From assembly GCA_900491605.1 (NCBI GenBank), contig UESW01001793.1, positions 262,045-326,044 on the forward strand: DNA of 64,000 nucleotides, given 5' to 3'. This document shows positions 56,569-64,000 of this stretch, piece after piece. How positions within the stretch are numbered: the stretch's first letter is position 1; each line of letters begins with the position of its first letter. Under the pieces are notes generated by a model. The model had not been told where the DNA came from. It made no database searches and worked only from the letters and a program-made list of their open reading frames with translations. The translations under genes were made by a program, and so were the position numbers. The DNA is from Calamus simplicifolius (lineage: Eukaryota > Streptophyta > Magnoliopsida > Arecales > Arecaceae).

Positions 56569-57668
56569 CAGGAGTTTTGTAATCAAGTTACATTTAAGAG
56601 ATAGAGAGAGAGAGAAGTCTTCCCTTCATACAGAGTTGGATTTGCGTAGCCTCCTATTTCGTTCTCCAGAATAACGTTGCATGAATGAAGTGCCGACATG
56701 GAGTGGCGAAGATCTCCCAGATAATGGGAAAAGATCAGGACAGCCATCTAGAGCTAGAGATGGGACAGAGCCGGCCGGTGGCAGCATAGAGACAACCGAG
56801 TGCCGAGGTGGCCGAGCGGAGGCAGTGGTAGAAAATTTCCGAGAGGAGCAGCCACCAGTAGAACGCTCGAGACGATGGCACTGCGGCGAACGCCCGATGA
56901 AAGCCGCATACCCACTGCGACAGGGCGACGGGGAAGAGGTAAAGAAGGGAGAGAATGCTGATCCAGCCATTCATATTGAGGCCGTTGATGTGGGAGAAAT
57001 CGTAGAGGCTCTGCTTCACCGAATTGAAGAGCATTGATGAAGCTTTGCCGAGTAGAATCCCGAGGAGGTTCATAAGTGGATCTCGAACTCGCTGTGGGAT
57101 CCATGGCTGGTCAGTCTTGAAACAGATTGATTGGCGAGAGAAAGAAAGCCGCGTAGTGAGGAAACTGGGAGGGCGGGGGCGTCTCCTGCCACCCAACTTC
57201 ACGGCTCAATGGGGGGTACGCCGGACGCCTCTCCTCTTAATGCTCATTCCGTTAAGGGGGGTTGAATGTTCCCATCGATGACGACCCAGCAGTCCTCCCT
57301 GGTGTTGTGCTGGGAGGCTTCTCCCATTGAATAGAGCTTCGTGATGGTCGGCATAGCTTTGATGCCTTTCCACCTTTTTCTCTTCTTGGGATCGAGGAAG
57401 AGCGGAAATATAAGAGGTCCTCCTCCTCTTGGAACCAGCCCCAAGACCTCCTCCTCAACGGCGAGGATCGCCTCCCCCTTATTCCGGATCTGATCCGAAT
57501 AGAACGCCCCATGAGCGGCGCAACTTCTGCCGAAACGAATGGAGCCCCTGGAGTTCGCTCGCCCTCTCGCTGTTCAACCGAACGATCAACAGAACATCGA
57601 TCCCCTGATTTGCGATGATCGTTCCAAACAAACTACCGCTCATGGGTTTGTTAAATGACCTTATCAGA
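56569..57668 (-). mobile_element. 3' LTR of element 4, truncated
   Basis: Matches 61482-62588. About 120 bp at the LTR 3' end (including gacttgagc and the terminal CA) is missing; the break lies at tagaaca, a short match between LTR and flank. It contains the cytochrome b5 piece at 57345-57255. Confidence 0.88.
57255..57345 (-). pseudogene. Cytochrome b5 exon 1 fragment in the 3' LTR
   Basis: Minus strand starts MPTITKLYSMGEASQHNTRE and continues with DCWVVIDGN. Plant cytochrome b5 proteins begin MPTLTKLYSM.EA..HNT.DDCWVV.DGK, so the match covers the first 28-30 residues. Here Lys of DGK is Asn. After this point the sequence is unrelated, as expected at an exon end. The heme-binding HPGG part is absent. 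Confidence 0.75.
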
Positions 57669-57682
57669 TGCCCCCCACACTT
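57669..57682 (-). other. Polypurine tract of element 4
   Basis: Minus strand gtgtggggggcatc directly before tgataagg. Same form as in element 1. Confidence 0.85.
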
Positions 57683-57859
57683 TTTGAGCTTGGTTAATGC
57701 ACGATATACATGCTCAAGAAGTGTAAAATTTTAATGAATTACCTGCCACTCAGAAGTATCGTATGTTAAGTTTTTGTGGGGGGCGCTTGTCAACTGTGAG
57801 TTGGGGAGTTGGCTTCTCCCAGCTGTGAGTTGTCTTGGGTCTTCTTGACTTGATACGAA
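57683..57859 (-). other. Conserved 3' untranslated segment of element 4
   Basis: Minus strand carries caagaagacccaagacaact and agctgggagaagccaactcc, as in elements 1 and 3. A second purine-rich stretch (gcgccccccacaaaa) is at 57772-57786. Confidence 0.65.
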
Positions 57860-60110
57860 GTCGGGCCTCCGATGCCGACGCTGAGTCGGGCTTCTAGTAC
57901 CGACGCTGAGTCGGGTTTTCGTTGCCGACGCTGAGTTAGGTTAAGTGCCGACGCTGAGTTGGTCTTCAGGACCGAGGGGAGACTCGGGCTTGAGTGCCGA
58001 GAGGAGACTCGGGCTTAGAGTGTCGATGTGGAGTCGAGCCTGGAGTGCCGACGCGAAGTCGGACTAAGTGCCGACGCGAAGTCGGTCTTCAAGTGCCGAC
58101 GCGGAATCGGGCTAAGTGCCGACGCGGAGTCGGTCTTCAAGTGCCGACGCGAAGTCGGGCTAAGTGCCGACGCGGAGTCGGTCTTCAAGTGCCAACGCGG
58201 AGTCGGGCTAAGTGCCGACGCGGAGTCGGTCTTCAAGTGCCGATGCGAAGTCGGGCTAAGTGCTGACGCGGAGTCGGTCTTCAAGTGCCGACGCGAAGTC
58301 GGTCTTCAAGTGCCAACGCGATGTCGGTCTTCAAGAGCCGACGCGGAGTCGGGCTAAGTGCCGACGCGAAGTCGGGCTAAGTGCCGACGCGGAGTCGGGC
58401 TAAGTGCCGACGCGGAGTCGGTCTTCAAGTGCCGATGCGAAGTCGGTCTAAGTGCCGACGCGAAGTCGGTCTTCAAGTGCCGACGTGAGTCGGGCTTAAG
58501 GGCCGACGCGAAGTCGGTCTTCAAGTGCCGACGCGGAGTCGGGCTAAGTGCCGACGCGGAGTCGGTCTTCAAGTGCCGATGCGGAGTCGGGCTTAAGGGC
58601 CGACGCGAAGTCGGTCTTCAAGTGCCGACGTGAGTCGGGCTAAGTGCCGACGCGAAGTCGGTCTTCAAGTGCCGACGCGGAGTCGGGCTAAGTGCCGACG
58701 CGGAGTCGGTCTTCAAGTGCCGACGCGAAATCGGTCTTCAAGTGCCGATGCGGAGTCGGTCTTCAAGTGCCGACGCGGAGTCGGTCTTCAAGTGCCGACG
58801 CAAAATCGGGCTAAGTGCCGACGCGGAGTCGGTCTTCAAGTGCCGACGTGAGTCGGGCTTAAGGCCGACGCGAAGTCGGTCTTCAAGTGCCGACGCGGAG
58901 TCGGTCTTCAAGTGCCGACGGGGAATTGGTCTTCAAGTGCCGATGCGGAGTCGGGCTTCAAGTGCCGACGCGAAGTCGGTCTAAGTGCCGACGCGAAGTC
59001 GGTCTTCAAGTGCCGACGTGAGTCGGGCTTAAGGGCCGACGCAAAGTCGGTCTTCAAGTGCCGACGCAGAGTCGGGCTAAGTGACGACGCGGAGTCGGTC
59101 TTCAAGTGCCGACGCGGAGTCGGGCTAAGTGCCGACGCGAAGTCGGTCTTCAAGTGCCGACGTGAGTCGGGCTTAAGGGCCGACGCGAAGTCAGTCTTCA
59201 AGTGCCGACGCGGGCTTAAGGGCCGATGCGAAGTCGGTCTTCAAGTGCCGATGCGGAGTCGGGCTAAGTGCCGACGCGGAGTCGGTCTTCAAGTGCCGAC
59301 GCGGAGTCGGGCTAAGTGCCGACGCTAAGTCGGTCTTCAAGTGCCGACGTGAGTCGGGCTTAAGGGCCGACGCGAAGTCGGTCTTCAAGTGCCGACGCGG
59401 AGTCGGGCTAAGTGCCGATGCGGAGTCGGGCTAAGTGCCGATGCAGAGTCGGTCTTCAAGTGCCGACGCGAAATCGGTCTTCAAGTGCGACGCGGAGTCG
59501 GTCTTCAAGTGCCGATGCAAAATCGGGCTAAGTGCCGGCGCAGAGTCGGTCTTCAAGTGCCGACGCGAAGTTGGGCTAAGTGCCGACGCGGAGTCGGTCT
59601 TCAAGTGCCGACGTGAGTCGGGCTTAAGGGCCGACGCGAAGTCGGTCTTCAAGTGCCAACGCGGAGTCGGGCTAAGTGCCGATGCGGATTCGGTCTTCAA
59701 GTGCCGACGCGGAATCGGTCTTCAAGTGCCGACGCGAGTCGAGCTTCAAGTGCCGATGCGAAGTTGGTCTAAGTGCCGACGCGAAGTCGGTCTTCAAGTG
59801 CCGACGTGAGTCGGGCTTAAGGGCCGATGCAAAGTCGGTCTTCAAATGCCGACGCGGAGTCGGGCTAAGTGCCGACTCGGAGTCGGGCTAAGTGCCGACG
59901 CGGAGTCGGTCTTCAAGTGCCGACGCGAAATCGGTCTTCAAGTGCCGACGCGAAGTTGGTCTTCAAGTTCCGACGCGGAGTCGGGCTAAGTGCCGACACG
60001 AAGTCGGTCTTCAAGTGCCAACGCGGAGTCGGGCTAAGTGCCGATGCGGAGTCGGTCTTCAAGTGCCGACGCGAAGTCGGTCTTCAAGTGCCGACGTGAA
60101 GTCGGGCTCC
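57860..60110 (-). repeat. Palindromic tandem array in reverse orientation
   Basis: About 90 units of 23, 25 and about 27 bp: gtcggtcttcaagtgccgac, gtcgggctaagtgccgac and gtcgggcttaagggccgac, joined by gcggaa-like spacers. It is the reverse complement of the array at 50090-53860. It interrupts the block that is continuous in elements 1 and 3, between ggttactttcaaccatc and caagaag. Confidence 0.93.
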
Positions 60111-60270
60111 TGGATGGTTGAAAGTAACCAGCAATGCGTTGCAAGTGTATAATTTAAACAGGTATTACCCGATTGGCCGTTGACCGCTGATATAGAGTTG
60201 AAGCCGATGGGGCTAAGATGACGCCGTTGAGGCTGTGACAAAGCCGCTGAGGCAAAGTTGAGGCCGTCGA
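60110..60270 (-). other. Conserved block before the array
   Basis: Minus strand reads cctcaactttgcctcagcgg, then ccaatcgggtaatacctg and ggttactttcaaccatcc, matching 2290-2365 and 55190-55320. Confidence 0.75.
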
Positions 60271-60945
60271 AAGCCTTTTGAACCCCTAAGGGTGACCCAG
60301 AGTCGCTGTGATGGGACCATGCTTGGGAGCCTTTAACCTCGGAGGGTGACCTGAGGGTGCTGGGACCAGGCTCAGGTTCCTTTTGAACCCCGAAGGGTGA
60401 CCCGAGAGTCACTGTGATGGGACCATACTCGGGAGCCTTTAACCTCGGAGGGTGACCTGAGGGTGCTAGGACCAGGCTCAGGTTCCTTTTGAACCCCGAA
60501 GGGTGACTCGAGAGTCGCTGTGATGGGACCATGCTCGGGAGCCTTTTTAACCCCGAAGGGTGACCTAAGAGTTGAAAGTCGTCAGGAGCCTTTTTAACCC
60601 CGAAGGGTGACCTGAGAGTTGAAAGTCGTCAGGAGCCTTTTTAACCCCGAAGGGTGACCTGAGGGTGTTTGAACCATGCTCAGGGTCCTTTTGAACCCCG
60701 AAGGGTGACCCGAGAGTCGCTGTGAGGGGACCATGCTCGGGAGCCTTTTTAACCCTGAAGGGTGACCTGAGGGTGTTTGAACCATGATCAGGATCCTTTT
60801 GAACCCCGAAGGGTGACCCGAGAGTCGCTGTGAGGGGACCATGCTCGGGAGCCTTTAACCCCGGAGGGTGACCTGAGGGTGTTTAAATCATGCTCAGGGT
60901 CCTTTTGAACCCCGAAGGATGACCTGAGAGTTGAGAGTCGTCAGG
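60270..60945 (-). repeat. 106-108-bp and 47-bp tandem repeats
   Basis: gaccatgctcgggagcc recurs near 60313, 60419, 60525, then 60729 and 60837 (106-108 bp apart). Between them, two 47-bp units (aggagcctttttaaccccga, 60570-60660) match the 46-bp repeat of element 1. All share gaagggtgacc. Confidence 0.88.
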
Positions 60946-61240
60946 TGCCTTTTTCTTTGCGCCAACGATCTTTGCTGCCAACGCTGGGTCAGTCTTTGTC
61001 CTTTTGTGCCGAGCTGGCCTTTGGCTTTTGGTGCCGACCGGGGTCGGGCTTTGGGATTCTAACGCGAGGTTGGTCTCGAATGCTGATACGGGGTCGAACT
61101 TCCCTGCGTGACATTTTTAAGTATCAAAGAAATAGTCTTAAGCATACTTAGCTCTTGGGGCACCCTTGTTTTCCTTCTGCAGGCTCGAGCGCTTCCGCCC
61201 ACTGGTGGTCTGTCCCCCAGGGAATCAAGTTGGTTGGCTT
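60946..61240 (-). other. Proximal 3' region of element 4 with few array units
   Basis: Four degenerate copies of the gtcggcac-type unit lie at 60960-61050. In element 3 this same site carries the 5.3-kb array. 61040-61240 is the reverse of 49436-49640. Confidence 0.7.
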
Positions 61241-61325
61241 GCTGTTGCACGGTGCCCCTCAGCGCAACTAGTGAAAGCTTCCTGAGCTCGCGTTGTCACC
61301 ATCGTCTCCCTTGTAGAAGTTGTAG
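61241..61325 (-). pseudogene. Gag stub of element 4
   Basis: ATG at about 61307 gives MVTTRAQEAFTSCAEGHRAT, related to the gag start of element 2, and then joins directly to 3' untranslated sequence (PTNLIPW). About 25 gag codons remain. Confidence 0.65.
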
Positions 61326-61337
61326 GGTGAATGTTCG

Positions 61338-61360
61338 TCCCCCTACCTGGCGCACCAATC
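61338..61360 (-). other. Primer binding site of element 4
   Basis: Minus strand gattggtgcgccaggtaggg directly after the LTR end ggtagcaaca. Confidence 0.85.
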
Positions 61361-62588
61361 TGTTGCTACCAAATCACTTGTGATGAGCGTTGGGTTAACT
61401 GAGGTCTCCATGGCCTTCAGGAACATGAAGAGGTCGCATTTCTTTCTCTGAAAGCTCTGACGCTCAAGTCAGTGGTCTGTAGAACATGAGTTTTGTAATC
61501 AAGTTACATTTAAGAGATAGAGAGAGAGAAGTCTTCCCTTCATACAGAGTTGGATTTGCGTAGCCTCCTATTTCGTTCTCCAGAATAACGTTGCATGAAT
61601 GAAGTGCCGACATGGAGTGGCGAAGATCTCCCAGATAATGGGAAAAGATCAGGACAGCCATCTAGAGCTAGAGATGGGACAGAGCCGGCCGGTGGCAGCA
61701 TAGAGACAACCGAGTGCCGAGGTGGCCGAGCGGAGGCAGTGGTAGAAAATTTCCGAGAGGAGCAGCCACCAGTAGAACGCTCGAGACGATGGCACTGCGG
61801 CGAGCGCCCGATGAAAGCCGCATACCCACTGCGACAGGGCGACGGGGAAGAGGTAAAGAAGGGAGAGAATGCTGATCCAGCCATTCATATTGAGGCTGTT
61901 GATGTGGGAGAAATCGTAGAGGCTCTGCTTCACCGAATTGAAGAGCATATGATGAAGCTTTGCCGAGGTAGAATCCCGAGGAGGTTCATAAGTGGATCTC
62001 GAACTCGCTGTAGGATCCATGGCTGGTCAGTCTTGAAACAGATTGATTGGCGAGAGAAAGAAAGCCGCGTAGTGAGGAAACTGGGAGGGCGGGGGCGTCT
62101 CCTGCCACCCAACTTCATGGCTCAATGGGGGGTACGCCGGACGCCTCTCCTCTTAATGCTCATTCCGTTAAGGGGGGGTTGAATCTTCCCATCGATGACG
62201 ACCCAGCAGTCCTCCCTGGTGTTGTGCTGGGAGGCTTCTCCCATTGAATAGAGCTTCGTGATGGTCGGCATAGCTTTGATGCCTTTCCACCTTTTTTCTC
62301 TTCTTGGGATCGAGGAAGAGCGGAAATATAAGAGGTCCTCCTCCTCCTCTTGGAACCAGCCCCAAGACCTCCTCCTCAACGGCGAGGATCGCCTCCCCCT
62401 TATTCCGGATCTGATCCAAATAGAACGCCCCCACGAGCGGCGCAACTTCCGCCGAAACGAATGGAGCCCCTGGAGTTCGCTCGCCCTCTCGCTGTTCAAC
62501 CGAACGATCAACAGAACATCGATCCCCTGATTTGCGAGGATCGTTCCAAACAAACTACCGCTCATGGGTTTGTTAAATGACCTTATCA
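61361..62588 (-). mobile_element. 5' LTR of element 4
   Basis: 1,228 bp, TG to CA. Begins tgataaggtc at 62588. The conserved ctgacttgagcgtcagag is at 61473-61456, near its 3' end. Unlike LTRs 1-3 it has no minisatellite; instead it holds the cytochrome b5 piece and another stretch (62020-61650) with a hydrophobic frame (MNGWISILSLLYLFPVALSQ) of unknown source. Confidence 0.88.
62168..62263 (-). pseudogene. Cytochrome b5 exon 1 fragment in the 5' LTR
   Basis: Same fragment as at 57255-57345, ending DCWVVIDGK with the family Lys retained and Ile after it. Preceded by a plausible 5' untranslated stretch with aagaagagaaaaaagg. Presence in both LTRs shows capture before this transposition. The source enzyme is a small ER electron carrier; this piece cannot bind heme. 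Confidence 0.78.
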
Positions 62589-62663
62589 GTTTTGGATGTG
62601 AGTTTCATCAAAGAGGTCTTATGTTATAAGAAGCTGCTTGCTATGCTTGATTTTATTATAGAA
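62589..62663. repeat. 75-bp flanking duplication, right copy
   Basis: Identical to 56494-56568; starts right at the LTR edge (ccttatca|gtttt). Confidence 0.9.
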
Positions 62664-64000
62664 TATGAGATATATGGTGCAGATCATGAATATCATGAAG
62701 AGAGAAAGTGTAGACATCCTAAATCAAAGCCAGTAGTCAAGTAGGGATCTAGCTCCCATTCGGTGCAAATGAAGAATGAATTTAGGGAAAGCTAGAGTGG
62801 ATAAATGTGAAAGTTATTGATTGAAGTATGCTAAGTACATCAAGTTTGGACTCCATGCATATGGGTGGTGGAAGTAGAGAAGACTCTTCTTACTAAGTTC
62901 ATAGATGTAGGGGTCTCTTTCAAACCAGGTGAATACCAAATTATAATAGAGCAAAATGCAATAAACTTGATCTTGAACAATAGGAGGATTCCTGTTTTTG
63001 TAGGAAAAGCATCATAGTATTAAGTTTCTAGAGTAAACAGAAAGATCTATGACATTGCACTAATTATTACAGGTCAAACTTATGAGTGAAGATATTGGAA
63101 CTCTGGTGGAAGGGATGGACATTGAGAAAAGCATAAGGATTTTAGACAACAGTCATGGGTAGTCATGGTTTTGATTAATTTGGGAAGACTTATGATCGAG
63201 AATAAAAGTAGTTTACTTGTTAGTCAAGGTGAATTGAGGGCAATACAAATGGGCATATTGCAACGTCAAAAGGCATTTATATACAACAAAAGTGACCGCA
63301 GACTTGTGGATGCACTGAGGAAGCCCTGATCATGGTAGCTTTTAATAAGGACTTGCTTTATACCCCCGATTTTTGTAATTCGATGTGCCAACACCTTGCA
63401 TTCAATGGAGATTGATGATTTTGGAAAGGGTTAGCGATATATTGAAATTAGAAAGGGTGATATTGTATGCTAAGGTTAACATATCGACTAAACCAGAAGA
63501 AAGTACAGAAAATGCAACTTTAATGCCAATAGGTTCAAGGTTTGAAAGGCTGATATTAGCCATCTTGGTGGATGGCTGATACATAGATGAACTGAAGTAT
63601 CAATTCTTGGCTGAGATGAAAGGCTAGAGAAATTCGAACAATATTTCAGCTGATATATTGACCACGGTTAAGTATCAGGTAATATGGTAAAATAAAAGAT
63701 TAACTACTATTGTATGCCTTCATGTTAATGTTTAGCAACAATTTCAAGATAGAGAAAAGGTATTTTGGCTTATATATCAATATTGCATCATCTGATATCT
63801 CATCTGTGATTTTGGCCATGATGAAAATCTTGATATGAGAGTAGCCAAAAATGTTATTAGTTGCATGTACTATGGGTCTGCTCTCTACAAGAAGGGAGAG
63901 ACAGATGTGATGTTTCCTATAGGATTAGGATTAAAACAGTGTTGCTGAAGTGAAGGTATGCCTCAGAACATTTACATGATTGTCAAATACCGCTGATAGT
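62664..64000. other. Unrecognised AT-rich DNA
   Basis: Continues the host sequence interrupted by element 4. Short frames (e.g. 63385-63579) show no domain. It may be decayed retroelement sequence, but I could not support that. Confidence 0.4.

Larger units (their letters stand above)
56569..62588 (-). mobile_element. Non-autonomous Tat derivative (element 4)
   Basis: In minus orientation: 5' LTR 62588-61361, primer site, gag stub, 47-bp and 106-bp repeats, conserved block, palindromic array, polypurine tract, truncated 3' LTR 57668-56569. The internal region is about 3.7 kb with no pol, so it depends on other elements for movement (LARD type). LTR copies are almost identical (a handful of differences over 1.1 kb), so the insertion is young. 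Flanked by a 75-bp direct repeat. Confidence 0.88.

Noticed and set aside
56681..57202. Host genes in ORFs repeated at 61595-62182
   Set aside because: The two copies are the LTRs of element 4; apart from the cytochrome b5 piece no protein was recognised.
57860..60110. CRISPR-like array of short repeats
   Set aside because: There are no unique spacers; the units are continuous, variable and lie within a plant retrotransposon.

Overview
The window is nuclear DNA of a flowering plant. Plant-specific gene families (a leucine-rich-repeat receptor-like protein, a CYP704-type P450 fragment, a cytochrome b5 first exon, a glycerol kinase C-terminus) sit among plant Ty3/gypsy (Tat) and Ty1/copia retrotransposons. 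A monocot, perhaps a palm, is my guess; nothing in the sequence fixes the species. No complete, unbroken host gene is visible.

Layout. 1-1040 is AT-rich and looks like part of an LTR. 1041-5350 is the 3' end of a Tat-type element (element 1): 142-bp and 46-bp tandem repeats, polypurine tract, 1.8-kb 3' LTR. 5351-9120 is intergenic and holds a 693-bp Mutator-like element with a perfect 9-bp target duplication (7590-8300). 9121-16146 is a receptor-like protein (RLP) gene whose 5' exons have been repeated several times and whose last exon carries three 1-base frameshifts. 16147-18864 is intergenic apart from a minus-strand glycerol kinase C-terminus (18459-18722).

18865-28937 is a complete minus-strand copia element (Maximus/SIRE-like) with paired 1.4-kb LTRs, target duplication CATAG, iMet primer site, gag, pol and an extra 3' ORF. 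28943-30873 has a relic of a small LTR element and a duplicated secreted-peptide-like ORF. 30874-42603 is a Tat element (element 2) with both LTRs, a broken gag-pol with two RNase H domains, a 140-bp tandem array and an antisense ORF with its own TATA box. 43168-44120 is a tandem TRIM (three 187-bp LTRs, two internal domains, duplication ATAGT). 45278-45712 is an RLP relic split by a small insertion.

46078 to the assembly gap at 55573-56169 is a third Tat element (element 3). Most of its gag-pol is replaced by foreign sequence that includes an antisense P450 fragment, and it carries about 5.3 kb of short palindromic repeats. 56569-62588 is a minus-strand non-autonomous Tat derivative (element 4). 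It has LTRs at both ends, a gag stub and a second array of the same palindromic repeat in opposite orientation. Each LTR contains what looks like the first exon of a cytochrome b5 gene. 62664-64000 is unrecognised AT-rich DNA.

The main theme is a Tat lineage that varies by modules: short GC-rich minisatellites in the LTRs, interchangeable tandem arrays in the 3' untranslated region, an antisense gene, and captured host gene pieces. Boundaries, primer sites, polypurine tracts and target duplications were read directly from the sequence. Family names come from recognised protein motifs and were not checked against a database.
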